A stretch of 64,000 nucleotides of DNA from Paraspadella gotoi (taxonomy: Eukaryota > Chaetognatha), in assembly GCA_051294375.1 (NCBI GenBank), contig CM119271.1, positions 8,299,788-8,363,787 of the forward strand, written 5' to 3'. Position numbers and translations under genes: made by a program. The notes under the pieces were generated by a model. It was not told the DNA's origin. It saw nothing but the letters and a program-made list of their open reading frames with translations, and searched no databases. Below are positions 9,575 to 19,969 of this stretch, one piece after another (the first letter of the stretch is position 1; every line of letters starts with the position of its first letter).

Positions 9575-11402
9575 ATGGCCCTCCAAAACACCCAGATCCG
9601 TTTGAATCACCTCCTCAGCAGCTCGAAAACCAAGATCGAATACCTCAAGAGCCCCCTCTTTTGCAAACACCAACATTTCGAAGACGAATCCCGTAAACGA
9701 GACCACAACCGCGAACTCTACCGTCTCAAAGTCGAGGCGCGCATGCGCAAGGCCGTCCTCGCCGCCAAGGAGCGCGTCGACTCCGTCGCCTTGGCCGTCG
9801 AGCGAGCGGCCGACTTCGCCCAAGTCGACGACGTCCTGTTGACGCCGCCCCTCAGCCGCGGCATCTACGAAAGCGACGATTGCTTCGTCTTCGGCAGGCC
9901 GCCGACGCCGTCGGCCGTCGGCGAGGCGTCGATGGCCGCCGACGCCATCGTCGAGGAACCGGAGATTCGCCATCTGTCGGAACAGGCGATCCCTGGCGTT
10001 CCGCCTCCTCCGGTGAAGAGGAAGAGGAAAGACACTGGGGAATGCGGTTGGGACGACGACGACGTTGTCGGCGGATGGGGAGCCAACTACACATGGGATT
10101 CTGACATTGAAGCCAATTCGTCTTCTGGCTCCTCTTCCTCCTCCTCCTCCTCACCCTGCTCCTCCTCCTCCGTTCCCATCGTCCCTGAGAACGCTATTCC
10201 CTCCAAGCGTCAGCGTTTCTCCTCGGACCACACCGAAATGGCCTTCAACTCGTCCAACATGTCCTTCAACTCCCCTGGCATGGCCTCCAACTCGTCCAAC
10301 ATGTCCTTCAACTCCCCTGGCATGGCCTCCACCTCGTCCAACATGCCCTACAACTCGCCTGGCATGTCTTCCAACTCGTCCAACATGCCCTACAACTCGC
10401 CTGGCATGGCCTCCAACTCGTCCAACATGACCTACAACTCGCCTGGCATGTCTTCCAACTCGTCCAACATGCCCTACTACAAGCCTGGCATGACTTCCAA
10501 CTCGTCCAACATGCCCTACAACAAGCCTGGCATGTCTTCCAACTCGTCCAACATGCCATACAACTCGCCTGGCATGTCTTCCAACTCGTCCACATGCCCT
10601 ACAACAAGCCTGGCATGTCTTCCAACTCGTCCAACATGCCCTATAATTCGCCTGGCATGTCTTCCAACTCGTCCAACATGCCCTACAACTCGCCTGGCAT
10701 GTCCTTCAACTCGTCCACCATGTCTTTCAACTCCCCTGGCATGTCTTCAACTCGTCCAACATGCCCTACAACTCGCCTGGCATGTCTTCCAACTCGTCCA
10801 AGATGCCCTTCAACTCCCCTGGCATGTCCTCCAACTCGGCCAACATGCCCTTACACTCGCCTGGCATGTCCTCCAAATCGTCCAACATTGCCCTACAACT
10901 CGCCTGGCATGTCCTTCAAGTCGTCAAACTGCCCTTCAACTCGCCTGGCATGTCCTTCAACCCGCCCAACATGTCCTTCAACTCGCCTGGCATGTCCTTC
11001 AAATCATCCAACATGCCCTTCAACTCGCCTGGCATGTCCTTCAACCCGCCCAACATGCCCTTCAACTCGCTTGGCAGGTCCTTTAACAAGCCTGGATGTC
11101 CTTTCAACTCGTCCAACATGCCCTTCAACTCGCCTGGCATGACCTTCCACTCATCCAACATGCCCTTCAACTCTCCTGGCATGTCATTCAACCCGCCCAA
11201 AATGTCCTTCAACAACCCTGGCATGTCCTTCAACTCGCCCAACAAGTCCTTCAACTCGCCCGATACTGTGCCCGCCCCCTTCCACGTCCACGCTCCCGCC
11301 AACTCGGCCGACGATTTCTCCGACACCTTCGGCGACATCGCCGAGCTGCCCGACACCCCCGAGGTCGACGAGCTCGAGCCAACCTTGGGCTTCTTCATGT
11401 GA
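9575..11402 (+). CDS. intronless gene: basic N-terminus plus NSSNMP-FNSPGM repeat protein
   Basis: The start at 9575 (CGCCATGGC) is chosen for its Kozak context and because it follows the TATA box; the frame itself extends upstream. Roughly residues 1-85 are unique and charged, starting MALQNTQIRLNHLLSSSKTK, with a probable helical stretch (RELYRLKVEARMRKAVLAAK). Then come an acidic/proline segment with two nuclear-signal-like clusters (PVKRKRKD and PSKRQR) and a serine run. About 24 copies of a 14-residue repeat of the NSSNMPYNSPGMSS type follow. The C-terminus is acidic and unique, ending ELEPTLGFFM. One-base deletions near 10592 and 10748, plus a compensating +1/-1 pair near 10888-10930, shift the frame. 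Inside a tandem repeat these look like sequencing errors. Likely a nuclear protein; family unknown. Confidence 0.75.
10229..11262 (+). repeat. coding 42-bp tandem repeat
   Basis: About 24 copies of a 42-bp unit built on AACTCGTCCAACATG and TTCAACTCGCCTGGCATG. Because the unit is a multiple of three and lacks stops in several frames, other frames on both strands also stay open; those are shadows. Later copies vary more (PPNM, KSSNM, NKPGM) than early ones. Confidence 0.9.
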
Positions 11403-13078
11403 GAGACTTGGATTGATTTGTGAATTGTGACCTTCGCTTCTTTCGTGAAACGAAAACTTTTATGGAAGAAGAAAGTAAGTTCGTGAACTTACTAGCGTAC
11501 ATAATTGGCTTATTTTTTATTAAGTTTTCATCGTTACTGTATTTCTTATTAACTTTCGTCGAAATGATTATTTTTTTTGATTGATTGCATTACTAGTTAA
11601 TATTGATATAAAATTACCAGTATTTTTTTTTTTGAGATTGTCAAATGGGTGATGAAGTTTTAAAATTTATCTGGGCATTGTTCGTTAATATTTAATTAAA
11701 TATTTAATATTTAATGTAAAATACATATCTATATGAATTGATGAAATAAAAACTATATAATATTCCTATTTATTCTAATGTTTTGATGAACTATAGAATA
11801 AAGCAATGATACAAAGGAATATATTAGTTTATCATACGAATTATTTACCAATGATAACATGGTGTTTTTTTTTGCATACTGTAGTCTTTTATTATTCAGT
11901 TACTTTTTTCTGATTACCAAGTTGCCCAACTTCGTTGGCACAATAGTCATTTGACAATATTATTCTTTGTACCAAATTTTTGAAACTTTTGATTCTGGTT
12001 TCTTTCGGTTGAATTCAAATTTGACAAAAAAACATTGGCGTAAAATTTTGAAAATTCTTTCTACTTCATTACGTTTTTCATTAAATACACTTTTTCGACG
12101 ATACTACATTGAAAGTTGATGATACTCAACTGATTCGAATTATGACAAATCTCAATTTTGAGATTGTTAATTATTAATGAAAATATTTTTTTTAATGTTA
12201 CGTAAATATTATCTTACTTCCCTGTTGCTGCTAACTGTCGTCTGTTATCTTACATCATGAAAAGTATCGAATTATTTTTTTCCTTTCTCTTTTTACAAGG
12301 AAGGAATAACTTTTTATAACTTTTAATTTTTTTTTAATTTTTTTTTTAAACAGCCAAAATTTTATGTTCTCTTTTAATATTCCTAGTTATTCCTTCTTTG
12401 TAAATCAAATACCCATAAATCAGTTTTTTTTTTAAATAAAAATTCACAGGTTATTCTCTGATGGGTAAAATAATGAAAATGGTAGTTTAATTAAATAGAA
12501 AGTAGTTAAAAAAAAACGTTATGCTTAACAGTTTTAATGTTTAGTACACTCGTTGTTGTAAATACTAGTTTTTAGTTATTCACGAATAAAAAAAAATCTA
12601 AAACCTAAAAAGTCGATTCATTTACTTACTAGTCTCAGAGAGAAATGAATTTAAAAGTTAGTTTTATTAAAAAGCTTTTGGAAACTTGTTAAAATCCCGA
12701 AAGAAATTTTGAAAAAAAAGAACAATTTGGAGATTTATGGTCACCACAGATAGTTTCTTTAATACACGTGGGAATTGCTCAACACTCGCCATTATTTATA
12801 GTAGAATTTCTTGTGGCTAAAAACTAGACGCCTGTGAAAATTTCAGGAATTGGTGGTTTAATGTGATAACAATTATTCTTCGAACTAGAGATAGGAAATT
12901 AAAAGTATCATCATAATTTATGATGATATGATGATGATATGATGATGTGATGATATGTGATGATGATGACATAAAGTGAACCCGCCCATAGCGTGTTCAA
13001 ATTCAGGAGATAAGGTATGAATAAAAAAATTTTATATTGGTCGTAACTTCATTTTTAATAAATAAAATTAATAAATAA

Positions 13079-13170
<92 letters not shown>

Positions 13171-13492
13171 AAAAAATCAATCAATCAATCATAGCTTTTT
13201 CACTATTCACGAATGGAGAAAGAAAACTTTCTCGCAACGGAAACGACATTGTCGTTGACAACCATTGAGGGAAAACAGTCGCCAACAATAAAGTAAACAA
13301 CAGAACTTATAACAACAACTTTGACCAAGGCTTCATGAGCAGATGCAATCTGACGGAAAGAAAAAAACTCTGTGCAGCATTATTTTTCGTTTGTTTTGAT
13401 TATTATTTATTATTATTATATTATTATATTGTATATTATTATATTATTATTGTATCAATTCTTTTTTTCATTGTGTTTTTAATAATTTAAAT
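11403..13492. other. 3' flank and AT-rich intergenic DNA with microsatellites
   Basis: AATAAA-type signals at about 11745 and 11798 could serve the upstream gene. The rest is AT-rich with no supported exon. It contains a GATGAT tract (12908-12970), a TAAA tetranucleotide array of nearly 100 bp (13068-13170) and an ATT-rich stretch (13398-13450). Confidence 0.6.
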
Positions 13493-13618
13493 AATTTCTT
13501 TAGCAACAACGATTTTTATTTTAATTAAGCAGACATGTTTCGACTTTTTATACATGTCTTCATCAGTGCTTATTTAAAAAAAAAAACTATAATAAAAATC
13601 GTTGTTGCTAAAGAAATT
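13493..13618 (-). mobile_element. short Penelope-like foldback copy
   Basis: Arms of about 28 bp (AATTTCTTTAGCAACAACGA and its complement at 13599-13618) enclose a hammerhead motif on the minus strand. Internal order and sequence (CAACGATTTTTATT, then GACATGTTTCGACT) match the elements at 1861 and 51766. On the minus strand a tail like CAATGAAAAAAAGAATTGAT follows the arm, resembling the tails of the other two copies. AT-rich flanks prevent a clear call of the target-site duplication. Confidence 0.6.
13525..13573 (-). ncRNA. hammerhead ribozyme candidate (best fold)
   Basis: On the minus strand, TAAGCA-CTGATGA is followed by stem II GAC/GTC with an 11-nt loop, then GAAAC, ATGTC and TGCTTA. 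Stem I is six consecutive pairs (TAAGCA with TGCTTA). Core bases CTGATGA and GAAA and the GUC cleavage triplet are intact; cleavage is expected between 13532 and 13531. Stem III is minimal (C-G over AU), as in short type-I hammerheads of Penelope-like elements, which are thought to act as dimers through ACAUGU. The one oddity is an extra A after CTGATGA. Confidence 0.6.
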
Positions 13619-14012
13619 CTTTTTCTCACTAAATATATTATTGTTATATATGTGTTTGAACTGACCAACAATAAACAATCACGAAACGAATTATCAATAA
13701 CCTAAACAAAGCAAATGATTTGTGACAACGAGAATAACAATGTTAAAATGACAAGTACATCCAAAAGAGAGTTTACAAAATGAAACAAAAAAATAACCCG
13801 GGATTTATGACTACCACTACATCAATAACAACAACATTAATAATAATAACAGCGACATCAAAATCAAAGACAACAACAGCAATATTAACATTACAACTAT
13901 GACAACACGACAACATGACCGTGAGAAAGCGGGACATGAGACGAAATATCTTTCACAACGACAACAACAATGACGATAACAACAACAACAACGACGACTT
14001 CGACCTCCCGAC

Positions 14013-14187
14013 CTGTTGAACGACTCCGACCCGAACTCCTTCCTCATGATCTTGAGCCAGGGGGCGCCGGCCGTCGTCGTCACGTCGCACAAGATGGCGT
14101 TGAGGTCGAGACGGAGACGGACGTCGCGGGCCGCGCCGGTGGCGTCGAAGACGGGGGCGTAACCCACGCGACTCGCGTTGCTCAGGG
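14013..14187 (-). CDS. coding exon, unknown protein (downstream exon of a pair)
   Basis: On the minus strand a good acceptor (CCCACAACAG|CCCTGAGC) opens a frame reading LSNASRVGYAPVFDATGAAR, followed by an RLRLDLNAILCD segment and ending PWLKIMRKEFGSESFN. The donor is AACAG|GTCGGG. It takes two bases to complete the split codon left by the exon at 14593-14719, so the two join in phase as ...VHFT-A-LSNAS.... Protein-like composition and phase match make this a real gene piece, but I do not recognise the family. No further exons were found on either side. Confidence 0.65.
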
Positions 14188-14592
14188 CTGTTGTGGGCGG
14201 GAGTTGAGAGGCGTCGTGAGAAGGGAGTGGAATGAAACGATGACAAAAAAAATAATAATTCTGATTTATGTGGTCTTTTTTTTTGCCATTGAGTACTTGA
14301 TTGTGTAACAAATTTATTAGGCTTACTTATAATTTAATTCAAAATTAATTCTCGGGGGAAAAAAAAAACACTTCAGGCTTTTCAAGAGGTCAACATGACT
14401 TGACATGACATGACAAGATGGTGTCATCGAGCAAGTTTTGCGGGGGCTCGTGAAAATTTCAGTAATGTTTTTTTTTTTTAATAAAGTTAAGGATGTCCCT
14501 GTCTTTCTCTTTGTCTCCCTCCTTCCCCCATTTCTCTCTACCTCTCCTCTTTCTAGTTTTCTCCCTTCACTCTCACTCACACACAGACATAC

Positions 14593-14719
14593 CCGTGAAG
14601 TGAACCGGAATCCTATCGGGCAGACTGACCGACGTCGGCCAGCACACCGGGTCGACGAGATCGTATCCTTGGAGGATGAGCTGAGTTCGAGTTTTCGCGT
14701 CGCCTCCGTCCGGCAAAAC
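14593..14719 (-). CDS. coding exon, unknown protein (upstream exon of a pair)
   Basis: On the minus strand the acceptor CGCACCCCAG precedes a frame reading VLPDGGDAKTRTQLILQGYD and then LVDPVCWPTSVSLPDRIPVHF. The donor CACGG|GTATGT leaves one base, in phase with the exon at 14013-14187. It is 127 bases long and repeat-free. The intron between the two is 405 bases, with a TC-rich stretch. Function unknown. Confidence 0.65.
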
Positions 14720-15079
14720 CTGGGGTGCGAAAATTATGGAAATTTTTGAAAAATCCTCTTTAATAATTAATGTCAACTGAATTCTCTCTATACTACTAGA
14801 GTCTATAGTATATTCGTTCAAAGAGTTCCCTTTTTTTTTCTCCCGAAACAAAAAAAATTCCTCGCACACGCGTTTCCGTGAGTTCGTTTTCCCCCTCCCA
14901 CGCATTTTGTTCTGACAGGCGTGAAACGAGAGAAAAATGAAAGTTGAAGTCCAGAGTCCAAAGAGATTTTTTTATTTTATTTTTTAATTCAGGCAAAAAA
15001 AAATCTAATTTCCGGCGAGGAGTTTTCAACTTTCGGTTATAGTTTCGTTATTTGGAATATTAATTTAAAGTATTATGGC

Positions 15080-15325
15080 AACAGCTAGTGATTGCCCATT
15101 GGGATGGGGCATCTTACTGTTGGCTTTGGGGGCTTCCGATCCTCAGTGACGCCTCCAGCCACTGGCGCGGTTACCCTAGGACGGTCTTGCCAACGCAGAG
15201 GGAAGTCGTTAGGGCTGTGGATGGAACACAACTCCTGGGATGGTGTGTTCCCCCTCTGAGCCAATAGATTTGGCTGAACGATGGTTGACGTGAGGCGGTG
15301 TGTATATACCGCCACAGTACGACAT
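15080..15325. other. GC-rich unit, possible SINE or short repeat
   Basis: A 240-bp GC-richer island in AT-rich DNA with no plausible exon structure. Abrupt composition edges suggest an inserted repeat. No tRNA promoter boxes were recognised and no second copy was seen in the window. Confidence 0.3.
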
Positions 15326-15784
15326 TTTAACCACTCTAAGTTATCAAATTTTAACTCTTAACGTTTAAAATTCAACAATATCTATCTTTTTTTTCATTTA
15401 GCTGACCCGCCCATTTTTAAAATGCTTGAGATTTGTTACTGTGTGCACAAGTGTCCAAGAGTTAACTTATCCAGATAAAGGCGATCGATTCCAAGTCCAA
15501 ATGCTAATTTCGTATGCAACGCTTCCGCCATCTCTCTTTCAGATCGGCCAAAAATGCGGGAAAGCTGAGACCCAAACTTTGACCCCGTACCGAGATTCGA
15601 AAAATAAAAGATAAAAAAAAAAATAATAAAACGAAAAGTTAATACGTTGAAGTTAATCTTTTAAACCCAGTAGTAGGCCGGACATTGACGTCGTAATAGT
15701 GGAATCAGTCGTTGGTGCAATTATCGCAAACACTGCTGTCGTTTACCAGACCACCATCTCGCAAAAATACATCGACATGGTCAA

Positions 15785-16390
15785 TAAAGCGTAGTAAAAA
15801 TTATAAATTTAACTTTAATTAAAATTCTAAAAGTGAGGAACTAACAACCTTATACTAATGAACATTTATGTATAAAAAAATTTTATAATAAATTTTACAA
15901 TTTACGCAGTAGGCCATATTTATACTAGTACTAATCCAATAAATGTTAAAATATCAAAATAGTTTTTTTGTAAATTTTTTTTGCAGATTTGGATTCGTCA
16001 TGAAAAGTTGATATAAAGAAATATAACTCTTTTTTAAAAATTATTTCATTAAGTTGGTCAAATATCAGAAAAATATATATTTTAAGCTGAAAATTAAAGT
16101 TTTATAGTTTTTTTAATTTTAACCCACTTAATGAAAAAAATTTCTAAAAATGATTTATATTTTTTTTTTATCCACTTTTGACGAGGAATTCAAATCTTCA
16201 ATCAAAATTTAAAAATTCCTATTTTAAAATTTTTCGATTTTATAAGGAGAGTACTATATATAAATATAGCCTACTGCGAAAATTGAAGAACATAATTTTT
16301 TTTTTTTTTTTTACAAATTAATGTTCACTGATGGTAGGTTGTTCATAATTGATATTTAAAATTTTCGTATGTAACTTTCACTACGCTCTA
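15785..16390 (+). mobile_element. hAT-like MITE, complete
   Basis: A 606-bp element flanked by a perfect 8-bp target-site duplication, ATGGTCAA (15777-15784 and 16391-16398). The ends form a terminal inverted repeat, TAAAGCGTAGTAAAAATT against TAGAGCGTAGTGAAAGTT. Both 8-bp duplications and ends of the T-A-R-N-G type are hallmarks of the hAT superfamily. Inside, TTAAGTGGGT and ACCCACTTAATGA form a large internal hairpin. It encodes no transposase, so it is non-autonomous. Confidence 0.85.
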
Positions 16391-16782
16391 ATGGTCAATC
16401 AGCTCGGTTCCCATCGGTCCTCAGAAACTCACTGATCTCCCGAACCAAGCCTGAATATCACCCCAAGTCTTCGCAGCTCCAGTCTGCGGACGAAGGTTCC
16501 GATCTCCCTACAAAGTCGCGCGCGACCGGCGTAGCAGCCGAAACTTCATCAGCCCCATCTTTTTTGAAAAGAAAAAAAAAATGTCGGACGACCGAGAAGA
16601 AATAATCAGGAGGCGTCTTCAAATCGGCTAACCCGCTTTGCAACTTCGTCCGCACCTCTGAGACGAACGTCTTTTCGAAACCGACCCATCTCCAGGATTC
16701 CATCCACCGCCTACAAGCTTTTCGACCATCTTCCTTCACCCTTCTTATCCTTCAACTTCCCGCCAAACCTTCTTCCCTCAAA

Positions 16783-16951
16783 ATGGAACACGAACGGATG
16801 ATCGCCTCCGCCAACCGTTCGACTTCCTCCACGCTCATATACCGCCGCATCGCCCGCAGCAAGTTCAACGGCAGCCGCCGCTGCATAATCCTCACAGCCG
16901 TCGTCATCATCATCGTCTTGCTCAGCGTCATCGTCGCCAGCGTGGCGGCCG
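16783..16951 (+). CDS. first exon of a multi-pass membrane protein
   Basis: The ATG at 16783 (CAAAATGG) opens 56 codons: a basic N-terminus MEHERMIASANRSTSSTLIY with a RRIARSKFNGSRR cluster, then a hydrophobic helix IILTAVVIIIVLLSVIVASV. The positive-inside pattern implies a cytoplasmic N-terminus. It ends in phase 1 at the donor GGCCG|GTAAGG and joins in phase to 18520. A hAT MITE lies 25 bases past the donor. An indel-ridden inverted copy lies at 25661-25841. No family recognised. Confidence 0.7.
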
Positions 16952-16976
16952 GTAAGGGGGGTTACTTTGTGGGTAA

Positions 16977-17589
16977 TAAGGCGTAGTAAAATTTCTAAAT
17001 TTAACTTTAATTAAAATTCTTAAAGTGAGGAACGAACAACATTATACTAATGAACATTTATGTATAAAAAAAATTTATAATAAATTTTACAATTTACGCA
17101 GTAGGCCATATTTATACTAGTACTAATCCAATAAATGTTAAAATTTCAAAACAGTTTTTTCTAAAATTTTTTTGCAGATTTGGATTCGTCATAAAAAGTT
17201 GATAAAAAGAAATATAACTCTTTTTAAAAATTTCCTTCATTAAGTGGGTCAAAAATTAGAAAAAGTTATATTTTAAGCTGAAAATCAACTTTTTATATAT
17301 TAAATATAGTTTTTGTAATTTTTAACCCACTTAATGAAAGAATTTTTAAAAATAATTTATATTTTCTTTTATCAACTTTTGACGAGGAATTCAAATCTGC
17401 AATCAAAATTAAGAAAAGCCTATTTTGAATTTTTTTGATTTTATAAGGATAGTACTATATATAAATATAGACTACTGCGAAAATTAAAAAAACATATAAT
17501 TAATTTTTTTTACAAATTAATGTTCACTGATGGTATGTTGTTCATAATTGACCTTTAGAATTTTCGTATGTAACTTTCACTACGCCTTA
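16977..17589 (+). mobile_element. hAT-like MITE, complete, intronic
   Basis: A 613-bp relative of the copy at 15785-16390, flanked by a perfect 8-bp duplication GTGGGTAA (16969-16976 and 17590-17597). Ends are TAAGGCGTAGTAAAA and TTTCACTACGCCTTA. It sits in the first intron of the membrane-protein gene, just after the donor. Confidence 0.9.
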
Positions 17590-17859
17590 GTGGGTAAGTC
17601 GGCGAAGGGTCATCACGGAGTCGGTTTGAACTCGGCGAATTAGTCTGTCTGTCCGTCAACCAGTCTGTCACGCTTTCATTTAAATACCTATAAACATTAA
17701 CCAATAAACATTAAATGACAATAACAATAACAATAAACAATAAGCAATAAAGCGGAATTTGCTTAACCCTGGGTCATTTTTATTCACGCTTGGCGGTTGG
17801 GGACGATGGGACCACGTGATCACGAGAATGGAAGTGAAGAGACAATAATTATTGTTGGG

Positions 17860-18020
17860 TTAGATCAATATAAGCAGTCCCTGAGCTTCGGGTTAAGACG
17901 CGCCCTTCCTCTTAACTGCACAGACGACCACCGGGTTAGAACCCCGAACCTTTGGGTTGGGAGGTGAACGACTTGCCTCCGGCACCAATGGCCGCTGATG
18001 AACGGTTTGTGGATTTTATT
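17860..18020 (-). mobile_element. tRNA-derived SINE-like copy
   Basis: Related to the better copy at 33135-33325: shares CTTAACTGC, GACCACCGGGTTAGAACCCC and GCACCAATGGCCGCTGATGA. Here the variable-arm hairpin is lost. Its mirror image lies at about 24560-24720 in the other arm. Confidence 0.5.
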
Positions 18021-18109
18021 CCACCATAGAAGGTTAATGCAAAAAGTTCATTCTATTGGCTGGCTAAAAAAAATATGATCTTTCGGTGAAAGTCCCTCTC
18101 TCTGTGATC

Positions 18110-18341
18110 CGTTTCGTAATCTCCAGCCAAAACAGAGAGAGAGAGAGAGAGACCGCAAACTTCAGCTCTCTCTCTCTCCCTCTCTCTCTCTTTCTCTCCT
18201 CTCTCTCTCTCTATTAAGATTCTGTGTTTTAGTATTGGCCCTTCAGCATTATTAGACAAAAGGACCCATTAGACGTACTCGATACTGTCCAGGGTCAAGT
18301 GTAATCATTTCTATTTTCTAATTTCTCTCTCTCTCTCTCTC

Positions 18342-18393
<52 letters not shown>

Positions 18394-18395
18394 TT
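18110..18395 (+). repeat. GA and TC microsatellites within an intron
   Basis: GA tract (18132-18152) and TC-rich tracts (18165-18215 and 18325-18390). The last one lies in the intron upstream of the acceptor at 18518. Confidence 0.9.
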
Positions 18396-18519
18396 TGTTT
18401 TCTCTCTCATCAATGCCACTCCCTCACCGACCTCCCGACACCGAACGCCTTCCTCTCAACCTTTCCTTTCCCAAAACCGTCCGCCCTACCCCCCCCTTCC
18501 CCCCCCACTTTCCCCACAG

Positions 18520-18701
18520 CCTTCGACAACATCCGGGTCATTCTCCGCGAAGTTCAAAACGTCGGCGACTGCGTCTCTCTCATCATCGCCCTCGTCGTCG
18601 TATTTCGCGCGGAATTGGCGGCGTTGTCGCAACGCAACACTTACGGGTTCGCGCGACAGCCGAAGTCGTCGCCACGGTTATCGTCTGCACCTTTTTGGCG
18701 G
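18520..18701 (+). CDS. second exon of the multi-pass membrane protein
   Basis: A polypyrimidine tract and CCCCACAG acceptor open a frame FDNIRVILREVQNVGDCVSL that continues into a hydrophobic IIALVVVFRAELA helix. Two leading bases complete the split codon from the exon at 16951, so the phase matches. Near 18650 the reading should probably shift by one base, because the next frame then gives a second helix, TAEVVATVIVCTFLAG, before GG|GTACTG. That points to a one-base sequencing error. The protein would be a multi-pass membrane protein, three helices seen so far. The family is not recognised. The donor is uncertain. Confidence 0.55.
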
Positions 18702-18705
18702 GTAC

Positions 18706-18708
<3 letters not shown>

Positions 18709-18768
<60 letters not shown>
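18709..18768 (+). repeat. GA microsatellite
   Basis: Interrupted GA/AG tract directly after the second exon, mirrored by TC repeats at 23790-23825 in the right arm. Confidence 0.9.
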
Positions 18769-18770
<2 letters not shown>

Positions 18771-19176
18771 GGCGCTTCCTTTGTTTGTTTACATGTTTTG
18801 TATTTACTTTTTGATCGATCCGTCTCTCGCCCACACAGTCATCGTTGGCATCATTCAGCATGAGGGTTTTTCTCTTTTGTTTATTCGCTCGTTAGTTTAT
18901 ATTATGAGATTAATTTTTTTTTTTATTTACTTCGGCTTGCGTTTTTGATTCTTTCAAAAATTTAGATCCATTTTTTACTTTGCTTTCTTCTCCGCCAACT
19001 TGCTACCATAACAATGAACAGCCACATTTTTCGCCCAGACTCACGATTTATGGTAAAAAGAGAACAAAGACCTTTAGTTCAACGATGCGGAGAAATGGAG
19101 GAGAGAGAGAGAGAGAGAAGGGGGGGGGGATAAAATACGTATGTATAATTATTTATAGCCTAATAATTGTAATGAA

Positions 19177-19456
19177 CCGACCGACCGACCGGACCGACCG
19201 ACCGCGACCGAGCCGACCCGACCGACCGACCGACCGGACCGACCGACCGACCGACCGACGCGACCGACCGACGCGACCGACCGACCGACCGACCGACACG
19301 ACCGACCGACCCCGACGCGACCGACCGACCGACGCGACCGACCCGACCGACCGACCGACCACGCACCCGACCCGACCGACCGACCGACCGACCGACCGAC
19401 CGACCCGACCGACCGACCGACCGACCGCCGACCGACGACCGAACCGACCGACCGAC
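19177..19456 (+). repeat. CCGA tetranucleotide array with variants
   Basis: About 280 bp of GACC/CCGA units with GCGACC and CCCGACC variants. All six frames are nearly free of stops, so long predicted proteins of Arg-Pro-Thr-Asp or Val-Gly-Arg-Ser are artefacts. A diverged inverted counterpart lies at about 22925-23340. Confidence 0.9.
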
Positions 19457-19969
19457 AAATGTCAATCAGCGACATTTCGGTATGAGATGGAAAAGTGTAT
19501 GGAAAAAGTGTATGGAAAAAGTGTATGGAAAAGTGAAAAAAAAAGAATAAATTCATATCGAGCGTAATACTCGTGGTTAGCGCTTTTAAATTCTCGTTAT
19601 ATTTCCGAAAGCGACAGAAGGTCTTTCATAAATTACGCTTAAAAATGCCGTTTAAATTCTCATTAAGTAAATTAAGAACTCGGAGCGTGGGAAAAATGCG
19701 ATTAGGAAAAAAATAGAATATTCCACTTTGAGCCGTTTAAATAAAATTTACTATATTTCGTAAATATTCCAAATTAGTTGGTTTTTTTTAGTTTAAAAAT
19801 TAACGCGATAAATTAGAATTTTTCTTTCACTTGAGCGTGGGATGTACGTAAAATTTATAAAATATTACGAATCCGGTTAAAAAAAATTAATAATGCGTTT
19901 TGTAGTATTGAGTTTCCTTTTACTCAAGTCTTCGATGTTAATTTCTCCCATACTCCGCCTTGTATTTCT

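Larger units (their letters stand above)
15997..19967 (+). repeat. left arm of giant inverted repeat
   Basis: This segment reappears in reverse complement at 22398-26654, including both MITEs, both exons, the SINE, the TC tracts, the CCGA array and the AT-rich end TTGAGTTTCCTTTTACTCAA. The left arm reads cleanly; the right arm has frequent single-base indels. The outer limit of the match is set by the gap at 26655. Confidence 0.9.

Noticed and set aside
10308-10595. Minus-strand and alternative plus-strand frames over the 42-bp repeat
   Set aside because: The unit length is a multiple of three and lacks stops, so all frames stay open. Only the NSSNM/NSPGM frame links to sensible unique ends.
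19153-19567. Long Arg-Pro-Thr-Asp and Val-Gly-Arg-Ser reading frames on both strands
   Set aside because: They are translations of the CCGA tetranucleotide array, open in almost every frame, with no start context or splice sites.
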